Below are positions 17,678-26,563 of a stretch of 32,576 nt of DNA, piece by piece. The notes under the pieces were generated by a model that saw only the letters and a program-made list of their open reading frames with translations, was not told the origin of the DNA and made no database searches. This DNA is from Desulfatibacillum sp. (lineage in GTDB: Bacteria; Desulfobacterota; Desulfobacteria; Desulfobacterales; Desulfatibacillaceae). Made by a program: the position numbers and the translations under genes. The stretch lies in NCBI GenBank assembly GCA_016342355.1, contig JAEINP010000052.1, positions 1 to 32,576 on the forward strand, in the 5' to 3' direction. Position 1 is the stretch's first letter. Each line of letters opens with the position of its first letter.

Positions 17678-18988
17678 ATGGGGACCGAGAAACCGGAAAT
17701 AGAACAGCGCGGAGTGTCCTGGCGTAATTATCAGGCGACTCTTAAACGCAGGCAGGAAACCAGGCGCATAGGATGGTTTGCTCTCAAGTGGGCCTTTGGC
17801 CTGACCCTGGCGGCCACGCTGGCGGTGGGCATTGTCCTGGGAGTGACGGAATTATCCCCCCGTCTGAAGGAAAAGGAACGGGTTCCTCCCATTGCAATGC
17901 GGTCCAAGGCCCAGGTCCGGGAGCTCATGCAAGGGCAAAAATTGTGGCAGGTGGCCGAAGAGCCCCCGGCAATCACCCGGGATGGGAAGACTTACGAAAT
18001 CACCACCACCCTGGATCTGGAATTCCAGCGCCATATGCTCAAGGTCCTGGACCCCACCCATGCCAGGGCCATCGCCTTTGTGGCAATGGAGCCGGAAACC
18101 GGCAAAGTCCTGGTCATGGCCGGTATTCACAAGGACCCGGAGGCAGGCAATCCCTGCGCCCAGGTTTTGTTCCCGGCGGCCAGCGTCTTTAAGATGGTCA
18201 CAGCCGCGGCTGTCTTGGATTCCAAGGGCCTCACCCCCCAATCTCCCGTGAAATATAATGGGAAAAAGCATACGCTGTATAAATCCCAGCTTGAAAACAG
18301 GGACAACAAATATACCCGCCATATTACCCTGGGGGAGGCTTTTTCCGACTCCATCAATTCCGTGTTCGGTAAGATTGGCAATCAGGTGGGCAGTGAAGCC
18401 CTTCTGACCAAGGCCGTGGACATGGGTTTTAACGGGGACCTGGGCCTGGAATGCGCCTTCAGTCCCAGCCAGATCATCATGCCGGAAGACGCCTATGGCG
18501 TCGCGGAGGTCGCCTCGGGGTTCAACCGCGGCACCAGGATCACAGCCATGCACGGGGCGGCCATGGCCTGCTCCGTCGTCAACGGCGGCCTCCTGCCCGA
18601 GCCCTATATCGTGGCTTCCGTTGAAAATGAGGAATCGCAGATAGTTTACGAAGGCCGCCTTACCCCCATGGGTCAGGCCATGACGGAGAAGGCAAGCCAG
18701 GACCTGCAGGAAATGATGGTCAGCGCCGCATTAACCGGCACAGGCAAGGGGTCCTTTGGTAAAAGGGAAAGGGGCAGAGCCCTGAAAAATATTGTGGTGG
18801 GAGGCAAAACCGGTTCCATCAATCACGACACCGAGTACGACATCCGGTATGACTGGTTTGTGGGTTTTGCCCACGACCAAAAAAATAAAAAAGCATTGGC
18901 CTTTGCCGCCATCGTGGCCCACGAAAAATTCATTGGAAAAAAGGCCGGGGACTATTGCAAGGAAGCCATCAAATACTATTTCAAGTGA
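17678..18988 (+). CDS. Penicillin-binding protein, transpeptidase domain only
   Basis: The 436-residue protein has a cytoplasmic basic N-terminus, one membrane anchor (about residues 33-56) and a periplasmic transpeptidase domain with all three active-site motifs: SxxK as SVFK (Ser169), SxN as SIN (225-227) and KTGS (377-380). The usual N-terminal dimerisation domain of class B PBPs is nearly absent, so it is short compared with PBP2 or PBP3 (about 600 residues). It should crosslink peptidoglycan or act as a carboxypeptidase-like transferase. Its start is two bases after the metG stop, so it belongs to the same operon. Confidence 0.9.
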   Translation: MGTEKPEIEQRGVSWRNYQATLKRRQETRRIGWFALKWAFGLTLAATLAVGIVLGVTELSPRLKEKERVPPIAMRSKAQVRELMQGQKLWQVAEEPPAITRDGKTYEITTTLDLEFQRHMLKVLDPTHARAIAFVAMEPETGKVLVMAGIHKDPEAGNPCAQVLFPAASVFKMVTAAAVLDSKGLTPQSPVKYNGKKHTLYKSQLENRDNKYTRHITLGEAFSDSINSVFGKIGNQVGSEALLTKAVDMGFNGDLGLECAFSPSQIIMPEDAYGVAEVASGFNRGTRITAMHGAAMACSVVNGGLLPEPYIVASVENEESQIVYEGRLTPMGQAMTEKASQDLQEMMVSAALTGTGKGSFGKRERGRALKNIVVGGKTGSINHDTEYDIRYDWFVGFAHDQKNKKALAFAAIVAHEKFIGKKAGDYCKEAIKYYFK

Positions 18989-19147
18989 TAAACTCCGCTT
19001 GAGGATTTGCCGGAACCGGTCCGGCGTCAGACCGTCCATCCGGGCACACCCCTGGACACGGCCATCCCTGTTTTGGGAGCGGATTATCTTTTCCAGTATT
19101 TTTGTTCCGACCATAAAATGATGTGAACCAACCGAGGCTATTACCCC

Positions 19148-20071
19148 ATGCCCTTGCCCATCACCACGGACCAGACCCAGTGTTACGCTGCCGACGGATC
19201 AATCATCCCGTGCCAGGGAACCGGCCAGGACGGGGAAACCCGCGCAGGCCAGCCATGGCCTGAGCCGCGCTTTTCGGGTCAAGGCCCGTGTATCCTGGAC
19301 AATCTGACCGGCCTCATGTGGACCCGGGACGCCAACCCTCTGGAATTTCCCCTCACCTGGGACGAAGCCCAGCAGGCCGTGGATGCTATGAACGTCGAAA
19401 ACGCCCATGGCTATTCCGATTGGCGCCTGCCATCCCGGCGCCAATTATTCTCCCTCCTGAGCCACACCCGGATCAACCCGGCCCTGCCCCAAGGGCATCC
19501 TTTTGAAAACGTGTTTTCCGGCTATTGCTGGACTTCGGACACCTGCGCCCGGTTTCCGGGTCAGGCGTGGTATGCGCACCTGGGGGGCGGACGGGTATTC
19601 ACGGGCATGAAGCATGGCTCCTATATGGTCTGGCCCGTGCGGGCAGGGGAAGTCACTCAGATTTCTGCGGCGATTTCATCCCTGGACAGGTTTATTCCCC
19701 ATGGCGCATGGGTGGAGGATTCCCGGACCGGCTTGTTCTGGACCAGGGATGCGGCGATTCTTCCTGCCCCGGTGACCTGGACCCAAGCCCTGGATTTTAT
19801 CCATTCCCTGAATAATAAAAACGCCCTTGGTTTTTCGGACTGGCGCTTGCCCAATGTGCGGGAACTGGAAAGTCTGGTGGATGCCACGGCCCATTCTCCG
19901 GCCCTTGCCCAGGGCCATCCCTTTGAGAGTGTATGCCAGGGGTACTGGTCCTCCACCACCAGTGTCTATGATTCAGCCTATGCATGGACCCTCTACACCC
20001 GGGATGGCAGGGTGGGCGTGGGTTTCAAAACCGGTGCGGATTTTCAAGTCTGGCCGATTCGCAACCCCTGA
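19148..20071 (+). CDS. Tandem DUF1566 (Lcl C-terminal-like) protein
   Basis: The 307-residue protein holds two DUF1566 repeats. Repeat 1 (about residues 46-165) has LTGLMWTRDA, GYSDWRLPSRRQLFSLL and GHPFENVFSGYCWTS; repeat 2 (about 190-305) has RTGLFWTRDA, GFSDWRLPNVRELESLVD and GHPFESVCQGYWSSTTS, and both end in VWP[VI]R. The fold resembles C-type lectin or formylglycine-enzyme-like domains and is often on surface or secreted proteins, but no signal peptide is visible here. The ribosome site is weak (GAGG at about -14). It follows the housekeeping operon by about 160 bp. Function unknown. Confidence 0.85.
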   Translation: MPLPITTDQTQCYAADGSIIPCQGTGQDGETRAGQPWPEPRFSGQGPCILDNLTGLMWTRDANPLEFPLTWDEAQQAVDAMNVENAHGYSDWRLPSRRQLFSLLSHTRINPALPQGHPFENVFSGYCWTSDTCARFPGQAWYAHLGGGRVFTGMKHGSYMVWPVRAGEVTQISAAISSLDRFIPHGAWVEDSRTGLFWTRDAAILPAPVTWTQALDFIHSLNNKNALGFSDWRLPNVRELESLVDATAHSPALAQGHPFESVCQGYWSSTTSVYDSAYAWTLYTRDGRVGVGFKTGADFQVWPIRNP

Positions 20072-20303
20072 CGCTGGTTTTTTTTGGGGGTTCCGGGCCG
20101 GGCCAGTTAATTTTTTCAATTCCCCATTGTGAAATAGATCTCCACAACGGCGGTTTTATAAAAATCTTGTTGTCCTTTCCCAATCTATTTGCGACAATAT
20201 AGGATAGAATCAGCTGTTTGGCTTGATGGATTGGTCCACCCCACGGTTTGATGGGATTTAACGGACCGGTTTGTTTATTAAAATTTACAAGGAGGCTTGG
20301 CAA

Positions 20304-20957
20304 ATGACATTTATGCGTCGCATTGGCATTCCCGTTACATTGATTCTTATCGTAAGTTTTGGTTTGCTCGGGTGTGCGGATATGACACCCGGCCAAAAGA
20401 AAACCGCCCAGGGCGCAGCAGTAGGCACGGCGGCAGGGGCTGCATTGGGCGCTCTCATTGGTTCCACCCAGGGCGAAATGGGCACAGGAGCCCTTATCGG
20501 CGGCGTGGCCGGAGCTGCCGTTGGCACCGCTGTGGGCCATAAAATGGGCAAGCAGGCCGAGGAACTGGCCCAGATTCCCAATACACAGGTGGAATTAAAG
20601 GAAGACAAGGTGATTGTCACCATGGACAACTCCATCCTGTTCGCCGTCAATTCCTCCGCGGTTCAGCCGGGTTCCCAGGGGACCCTGCGGGATATCGCCC
20701 AGGTTATGGTCAAGTATCCTGACACCCAGATCATGGTCAAGGGACACACCGACAGCCAGGGCTCCGAACAATACAACCAGCAGCTTTCCGACCGTCGTGC
20801 AGGCGTTGTCAAGAATATCCTCATTTCCTATGGCGTGCCCAGCCACCGGATCACCTCCATCGGCTTTGGCGAGTCCATGCCCATCGCCGACAACAACACG
20901 CCTGACGGCAGGGCCATGAACCGCCGGGTGGAAATTGAAGTGCGGCCCTTGAACTAA
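20304..20957 (+). CDS. OmpA-family lipoprotein with glycine-zipper and peptidoglycan-binding domain
   Basis: The 217-residue protein starts at ATG 20304 with AGGAGG upstream. It has a lipoprotein signal with lipobox GLLGC, a glycine-zipper segment (about residues 35-85, alternating Gly/Ala with a GxxxG rhythm), and a C-terminal OmpA-like domain (about 100-217) with GHTDSQGSEQYNQQLSDRRA, the diaminopimelate-contacting motif, and a closing NRRVEIEV. It should sit in the outer membrane and tether it to peptidoglycan. This YiaD-like architecture is common. A strong terminator follows. Confidence 0.92.
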   Translation: MTFMRRIGIPVTLILIVSFGLLGCADMTPGQKKTAQGAAVGTAAGAALGALIGSTQGEMGTGALIGGVAGAAVGTAVGHKMGKQAEELAQIPNTQVELKEDKVIVTMDNSILFAVNSSAVQPGSQGTLRDIAQVMVKYPDTQIMVKGHTDSQGSEQYNQQLSDRRAGVVKNILISYGVPSHRITSIGFGESMPIADNNTPDGRAMNRRVEIEVRPLN

Positions 20958-21072
20958 AGGGCGGCTTCCTGGCTCGGGTTACACCAAATCCGGGATGCAA
21001 AAACCGGAGGGAGCAGGGTGCGTCTAACGCTGCCCAAAACCAGCGCCGGGGCCATGAAAAAAGTTTGAATTG

Positions 21073-21104
21073 CGGGGCGAACCCATTGGGTTCGCCCCGT
21101 TTTG
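21073..21104 (+). terminator. Rho-independent terminator after OmpA-type lipoprotein gene
   Basis: CGGGGCGAACCC pairs perfectly with GGGTTCGCCCCG around a 3-base loop and is followed by TTTTGTT. It lies just before the convergent 5'-nucleotidase stop at 21122 and may protect both units. Confidence 0.92.
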
Positions 21105-21121
21105 TTAATGGACTGGAAAAA

Positions 21122-22930
21122 CTATTGCATGGTTACGCCGGTGGAGACCGGCGGGGTAAGGGGATCATGGGCTTTGGCGTATTCCATGAAAACAGCCGCG
21201 TCCACAAAACCCGTGTCCATGCGCATGCCCTTGGCATCGCCCAGAGGCGTGTATCCATCCCCTCCGGTGGACAGGTACTTGTTCACCACCACCCGATAAA
21301 CTTCCTTTTCCTGGATGGGAGTCCATACCTCCCGGGCGTTCTTGAATTCCAGCAAAACCACCCGGTTGCCCGGGGCCTTGCTCTTGTCCACTGTAAAGCG
21401 GGCGTTGCCCAGGTAGGGAAAGGCCCCCTGGTTGTCTTTTGTCGGGTCCAGCGCCCTTTCAACCGCCTTGCTGATGGCCTGCCGAACCTCCTTGCCGTTC
21501 AGTTCCAGAATCACCGCCGTGTTGCCGAATGGCAGAAGGTTGTAAACATCGGCCACAGTCAGGGTTCCCGCGTGAATATCCGTCCTCACTCCCCCGCCAT
21601 TTTGGATGCTCAGGTCCGGCCTTAATCCCACGGAACGGCATTTCCAATAAAGGCTTTCCGCCACCAAAGGCGCCACCATGCTCCCGTTCTTAAGAATTAC
21701 ACCGGTACCGGGATGGGGTGCGCCGGGAATCCGCACCTGTAAAAGGCCGCTTGGGACTTTGGCCACAACCTCCTGTCTGAAAGCCTCCAGCCCGGAGGAA
21801 TATGTCGCAAGCAAGGCCATGGCCTGGGGGTCCCGGGAAACCGCCTCGATTTCAGGATTAATGGCTATGGCGGCCAATATATCCTGTTTGACAGCCGGGG
21901 ATACCTCTTCCTTTTTGCCCGCGGCGTCCTTTTGCATAAAGGGTTCGCCTGTCAAAAGAGTGAAATTGCCGGTGCATTTCACCACCTCGCCTTCCCGGTT
22001 GAACAGCACGTCCAGAGCGCCCATGCCCTTGGCCCATTCCCAGGCCTGGGCTATGTATACGGGATCATTTTCAGGACTCATTGCCATGGTAGGGTAGGGG
22101 CCGGCGGCCTGCATGCCCAGAGAGGAAAAATCCCCCAGCAGAGTGTGGGAATGGCCGCCTATGATCACGTCAATGCCGGAAACCGCCTTGGCCAGGGCGA
22201 TATCCCGGCTATAGCCCAGGTGGGAAAGCACCACGATTTTATTGATACCCTGGCTTTCAAGCTCCGCCACATAGCGCCGGGCAACCTCCTGTTCGTCCTG
22301 GAACTGTACCGTGGGACCGGCATTGGAGATTTCTGCGGTTTCAGGAGTGAGTAGTCCCAGGATGGCGACGGACTCTCCACCTACCTCCCGGATCACATAG
22401 GGCTTTAGCACATGGGCCTGGTCCCCTTCCAGAATCACGTTGGCCCCCAAAAGGGGGAAGTCCAGCAGAGAAGCGAAACTTGTTACAAAGCCCGGCCCTT
22501 TGTCGAACTCGTGGTTGCCCAGGACCATGGCGTCAAAGCCCAGCAGATTCATGAAATCCGCTTCGGCCTTGCCTCCATAGGTGGGAAAATACAAGGTCCC
22601 CTGCACCGCGTCCCCGGCGCATAAAAGCATGGATCGGGGGCAGATGGCCCGGGTTGCTTTGACCTTGGCGGCGAGCCTTCCCATGCCGCCCAGGGTCAGG
22701 TAGGTTTTGGTTCCGTCTATGGTCACGCTAGCGGGAATCCCTTCCAGGTGAGAGTGGATATCGTTCACGTGCATGAGCCGGATCTTGACGGTTTCCTCTG
22801 CCCCGGGAAGCGATGTGACTACCTGGGGTTTCGCTATCTGAGGAGCGGCGCCTTGATTCCAGGAACACCCGCCGGTAAGAATCAGCAGGAGGACAGACAA
22901 TATAATCAGTGTGGGTTTGAATTTTTTCAT
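21122..22930 (-). CDS. UshA-type 5'-nucleotidase/metallophosphatase lipoprotein
   Basis: The 602-residue protein has a lipoprotein signal (MKKFKPTLIILSVLLLIL, lipobox LTGGC) and the two domains of the family. The N-terminal metallophosphatase carries the dimetal motifs DIHSHLE, GDAVQG, GNHEFD and GGHSHT. The C-terminal substrate domain (about 430-600) has NGGGVR and the adenine-stacking region near YLSTGGDGYTPL. It should hydrolyse extracellular nucleotides or UDP-sugars for phosphate and nucleoside salvage in the cell envelope. GGAG precedes the ATG. An insertion-like stretch around residues 280-380 (ending in an all-helical part) makes it longer than UshA (550). Confidence 0.93.
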   Translation of the reverse strand: MKKFKPTLIILSVLLLILTGGCSWNQGAAPQIAKPQVVTSLPGAEETVKIRLMHVNDIHSHLEGIPASVTIDGTKTYLTLGGMGRLAAKVKATRAICPRSMLLCAGDAVQGTLYFPTYGGKAEADFMNLLGFDAMVLGNHEFDKGPGFVTSFASLLDFPLLGANVILEGDQAHVLKPYVIREVGGESVAILGLLTPETAEISNAGPTVQFQDEQEVARRYVAELESQGINKIVVLSHLGYSRDIALAKAVSGIDVIIGGHSHTLLGDFSSLGMQAAGPYPTMAMSPENDPVYIAQAWEWAKGMGALDVLFNREGEVVKCTGNFTLLTGEPFMQKDAAGKKEEVSPAVKQDILAAIAINPEIEAVSRDPQAMALLATYSSGLEAFRQEVVAKVPSGLLQVRIPGAPHPGTGVILKNGSMVAPLVAESLYWKCRSVGLRPDLSIQNGGGVRTDIHAGTLTVADVYNLLPFGNTAVILELNGKEVRQAISKAVERALDPTKDNQGAFPYLGNARFTVDKSKAPGNRVVLLEFKNAREVWTPIQEKEVYRVVVNKYLSTGGDGYTPLGDAKGMRMDTGFVDAAVFMEYAKAHDPLTPPVSTGVTMQ

Positions 22931-22999
22931 GAATCACTCCTTCGTCAGATCATAGGGACAGACCTTGTCGTTGCAATAGGTAAGGGCGCTATCCCGTCG

Positions 23000-23476
23000 T
23001 TATTTAAACCGTTCGTCCGCCCTGGTTTCCGGGGTATTCTCCTGGGTGCGTTCCAGCCAACCGGTGCGCGAGAATTCCGGGGTGTCGAATTTGGGCACAT
23101 AGGGTTTTATGTCAAGCAGGGGCGTACCGTCCAGGATGTCGATATTTTTAACATGGATAATATTGCTTTCAACACCGGTCACTTCCACCACAGAAAGGCC
23201 GATGGGGTTGGGCCTTTTGGGGGCTCTGGTGGCGAAAACCCCCCGTTCCTCCTTGTCCAAAAAGGGCGTGACGCGTAATTGGTAGCCAAAACACTGGTGA
23301 AAGTGATATAGTAGGATGGCGTGGGAAAAACCGTCCAGGTCTTTCAAACCGTCTGCAAGTTCCGGCAGCACTTCCACCGTACCTTCCACTCCTTTTGCTC
23401 CGGCTGGCTGGATGGGCATTCCCCGGGTTTCCTTAAACGGCGTATGAATGGTTCCTATGGGAATCAACTGAATCAT
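23000..23476 (-). CDS. TrmO/TsaA-like tRNA (adenine-N6)-methyltransferase
   Basis: The 158-residue protein matches the UPF0066/YaeB family: IGTIHTPFKE at the start, the signature RGVFATRAPKRPNPIGLS (residues about 78-95) and LLDIKPYVP near the end. E. coli TrmO uses SAM to methylate t6A37 in tRNA-Thr; the present protein is shorter, lacking much of the C-terminal domain, as in archaeal and many bacterial members. GCAGGAG precedes the ATG. It is about 70 bp upstream of the nucleotidase on the same strand, and the two may share a transcript. Confidence 0.85.
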   Translation of the reverse strand: MIQLIPIGTIHTPFKETRGMPIQPAGAKGVEGTVEVLPELADGLKDLDGFSHAILLYHFHQCFGYQLRVTPFLDKEERGVFATRAPKRPNPIGLSVVEVTGVESNIIHVKNIDILDGTPLLDIKPYVPKFDTPEFSRTGWLERTQENTPETRADERFK

Positions 23477-23520
23477 ATTTCAACTCCTGCATCAATGCCT
23501 GCATAATAGTCTAAAATCAT

Positions 23521-23548
23521 TTGACTTGGTTGCAGGTTACAATATTAT
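23521..23548 (+). promoter_or_regulatory. Predicted promoter of the glycyl radical enzyme gene
   Basis: TTGACT (23521-23526) and TATTAT (23543-23548) are separated by 16 bp, 39 bp upstream of the ATG at 23588. Each hexamer is one base from consensus. The following leader is AT-rich and ends in a strong GGGGGGAAG ribosome site. Confidence 0.65.
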
Positions 23549-23587
23549 TCCAACAAATTTATAACAACCATACAGGGGGGAAGTTTT

Positions 23588-26554
23588 ATGGTCAAGGCTG
23601 TCAAGGCGGAATTTGGTATTAGGGCGTTTAGGATGTCCCTTAAAATGCTTGCCCTGTTGTTCAGGGTCAGCCCGGCTTTTCGCAAGGAGATCTTAAACAA
23701 GGAAACGGGCTTTGTGTTCAATGCCCGGTATCAGTTTTCCACAAGGGACGACAAGGTCCACGTATTTTTGATTATCAATGAGGGAAAGGTGCGTACTGGC
23801 TGGGGAACCATTTCCAACCCGGATGTGACCATCTATTATAAGGACAAGGAAACCATGGCCCGGATTTTTTCCAAAAGTCCGGAAGAATCCCTGGACTATC
23901 TGCTCAGCAACGAAATGTCCTACACGGGCAATATGTCCTTTCTCACCCGGTTTTCCTACATCACCACCCTTGCCAACAACTTATTGGCGAAAAAAAAGGA
24001 AGTCCCTCAAAACAAGCTGTTCGCCCCAATCCGGGATATTGATAAGGGCGAAAAACGCCGCAAGATCCAAAACGAAATCCTGGATAAAAAGGTGGATGCG
24101 GTGCAGTTTCTGGAGGACCCCTACCTGGGCAGGATCACCCTGGAGGATTTTCCACGCCTCAAACGCTTGAAAAACAAACGCTTCTCCACCAAACCGGCAG
24201 TGTGTTCGGAACGAGCCAGGCTGCTGACCGAATTCCATAGGAAAAAGGGTTTTGAAACCGATCAAAGCGGCGCGCCCTGGCATCCTGGCCTGCGCCAGGC
24301 CCTTGCCATGAAGCACATCATGACCCATAAATTGCCCGTCATCACCGATGGCCAGCTCATGGCCGGATCCACCACCACCAAGGAGGTGGGCGTCCCTGTG
24401 TATCCCGAGCTTATCGGCACCACCATCTGGCCCGAACTCTCCACCATCGGAGACCGGGAACTCAACCCCAACGATTTGAGCCCGGAAGAAGCCCGTATTC
24501 TCAACTTTGAGGTATTCCCCTATTGGATGACCCGCAACGTACGGGAATACTGCCGCACTCAATTCGGCAACCCGGTTTCCCAGCAATTGGAAGAACGCTT
24601 TGTTTTATACTTCATGATGAAGAACAACGCCATTTCCCACACCATCCCGGATTTCAGGAAAGTGGTGGAACAGGGCCTGGAGTCTGTCCGCAAGGAGGCG
24701 CAAACCAAGGAAAAAGCAGCCACCGACCCGGATCAGATCCTCTTTTACCGCTCCTTGCGGGCCGCCGTGGACGGGGTGCTTACTTATGCGGAGAATCTCA
24801 GCCAGGAGGCCCTGAGGCAGATCGCCACCATGGACCCGGAAGACCCGGATCAGGCGACACGCATAGGGGAATTGAAAAAAATCGCCCAGGTGTGCGGTAG
24901 GGCGCCTGCCAAGCCAGCCCGGACCGTGTACGAAGGCCTGATGGCTATCTGGATCAGCTTTGTATGCCTGCATGTGGAAAACGCCAACTCCGCTCTCTCC
25001 ATAGGCCGGTTGGACCAGATTCTACAGCCCCTTTTGGAAAAGGAAATGGCCAAGGTCAAGACCCCCAAAGGCAGGGAAAATGTGGTTCGGAGAACCATCG
25101 AGCTTGTGGGCAGCTTTTTTCTAAAACTCAATGACCACGACCCCCTCATGCCCAGCGTGGGCAACAAGCTGTTCGGGGGCAGTTCGTCGGACGATACCGT
25201 CACCGTGGGCGGGGTAACCCCTTCGGGCGAAAACGCCGTCAACGACATGAGCTATATTATCCTCAAAACGGCGGAAATGCTCTGCTTCCAGGACCCCAAT
25301 CTGAACGCCCGGTATTATTCAGGCATCAATTCCCCGGAATACCTGCGCCGTTTGGCCGAAGTGAACATCAATATGGTGGCGTCACCCAGCATCCATAACG
25401 ACCAGGCCATGATAGAAGCCCTGACGCATCAGGGCATTCCCTTGGAGGACGCAAGGGACTGGGGTGTGACAGGCTGCGTGGAGCCCACCATTGTGGGGAA
25501 GCATTACGGCCACACCAACTGCATGCTGGTGAACATGGTGGCTGCCCTGGAAATGGCCCTGAACAACGGGGTGCATCCGGTTATGGGCGACCTGATAGGT
25601 CCCCGCACCGGGGATGCCACCCGGGACTTTCCCGTTTACGAGGATTTTCTTGCCGCCTATAAAAATCAACTCAAATACCTGTGCGACATGTCCGTGGAAA
25701 TCAACAATTATCTGGGCAGGGCCCATCAGTACATCCATCCCACCCCGGTGCTTTCGGCCATGAGTACAGGCCCCATGGAAAGCGGCAAGGACCTCATCGA
25801 CGGGGGCGCAATGTACAATTCCTCAGGCGTGGCTATGGTTTCCCTCACAGACGTGGTGGACAGCCTCATGGTCATCAAAAAGCTCATATACGAGCAAAAG
25901 GCCCTGGATTTTCCCACGCTGTTAAATGCCCTGGAATCAGATTTTGAAGGACAGGCGAATGTAATCCACACTCGGGTGAACCGGATTCCCAAGTTCGGCT
26001 CCGGGGACGAGGAAGCCATTGACATAGCCCGGGACCTCATAGATTTTTGCTACGACCAGTATATACCCCAGAAAAATTACCGGGGCGGCAATTACTGGCC
26101 CGGATTCTGGTCCATCAGCTACCATGTGGGCTTTGGCATGCTTTCCGGGGCTCTGCCTTCAGGCAGGAAAAAAGGCAAGGCTTTCACGCCGGGCCTCACG
26201 CCTGCGCCGGGCTCGGCGGATCAGGTTTTGCCAAACATCCGTTCCGTGGCTGCCCTGGACCACTTGAAAATGCCCAACAACATCGCCTTCAACGTCAAGC
26301 TGGCTCCCCATGCCGGGGATACCCACGCCAAAACCCTGGACTATTTCACCAGCTATCTCCAAAGTTATTTTGACCTGGGGGGTATGCAGTGGCAGTTTAA
26401 CGTACTCACTACGGATATGCTCAGGGACGCCATGGACAATCCCGAGGACTACCGGTGGCTCATCGTGAGGATTTCAGGCTACAATGCCTATTTTGTCAAG
26501 CTGAACAGGAATATGCAGGAAGAACTCATAGAGCGGACCGAGTTCACCGGGTAA
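23588..26554 (+). CDS. Glycyl radical enzyme (PFL-like) with N-terminal SCP2-like domain, substrate unknown
   Basis: The 988-residue protein has two parts. Residues about 1-135 resemble an SCP2 sterol-carrier-like domain (VHVFLIINEGKVRTGWG, NPDVTIYYKD, then LDYLLSNEMSYTGN). Residues about 195-988 are a complete glycyl radical enzyme: catalytic Cys630 in GVTGCVEPTIVGKH, the VGGVTPSGENAVNDMSYI region, SIHNDQAMIEAL, and the radical loop RISGYNAYF with Gly964, 25 residues from the end. The GCVE context is that of the dehydratase/C-N/C-S lyase group, but the residues after it (PTIVGKHYGHTN) lack the PGKTEGWHD seen in glycerol dehydratase-like members. The lipid-type domain suggests a hydrophobic substrate. 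The gene has its own promoter, and no radical-SAM activase is in the window. The reaction cannot be named. Confidence 0.93.
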   Translation: MVKAVKAEFGIRAFRMSLKMLALLFRVSPAFRKEILNKETGFVFNARYQFSTRDDKVHVFLIINEGKVRTGWGTISNPDVTIYYKDKETMARIFSKSPEESLDYLLSNEMSYTGNMSFLTRFSYITTLANNLLAKKKEVPQNKLFAPIRDIDKGEKRRKIQNEILDKKVDAVQFLEDPYLGRITLEDFPRLKRLKNKRFSTKPAVCSERARLLTEFHRKKGFETDQSGAPWHPGLRQALAMKHIMTHKLPVITDGQLMAGSTTTKEVGVPVYPELIGTTIWPELSTIGDRELNPNDLSPEEARILNFEVFPYWMTRNVREYCRTQFGNPVSQQLEERFVLYFMMKNNAISHTIPDFRKVVEQGLESVRKEAQTKEKAATDPDQILFYRSLRAAVDGVLTYAENLSQEALRQIATMDPEDPDQATRIGELKKIAQVCGRAPAKPARTVYEGLMAIWISFVCLHVENANSALSIGRLDQILQPLLEKEMAKVKTPKGRENVVRRTIELVGSFFLKLNDHDPLMPSVGNKLFGGSSSDDTVTVGGVTPSGENAVNDMSYIILKTAEMLCFQDPNLNARYYSGINSPEYLRRLAEVNINMVASPSIHNDQAMIEALTHQGIPLEDARDWGVTGCVEPTIVGKHYGHTNCMLVNMVAALEMALNNGVHPVMGDLIGPRTGDATRDFPVYEDFLAAYKNQLKYLCDMSVEINNYLGRAHQYIHPTPVLSAMSTGPMESGKDLIDGGAMYNSSGVAMVSLTDVVDSLMVIKKLIYEQKALDFPTLLNALESDFEGQANVIHTRVNRIPKFGSGDEEAIDIARDLIDFCYDQYIPQKNYRGGNYWPGFWSISYHVGFGMLSGALPSGRKKGKAFTPGLTPAPGSADQVLPNIRSVAALDHLKMPNNIAFNVKLAPHAGDTHAKTLDYFTSYLQSYFDLGGMQWQFNVLTTDMLRDAMDNPEDYRWLIVRISGYNAYFVKLNRNMQEELIERTEFTG

Positions 26555-26563
26555 ACCTTTGAA

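Noticed and set aside
19009-19025. Hairpin GCCGGA-ACCGG-TCCGGC after the penicillin-binding protein gene
   Set aside because: Short stem without a following T-run; not enough to call a terminator.
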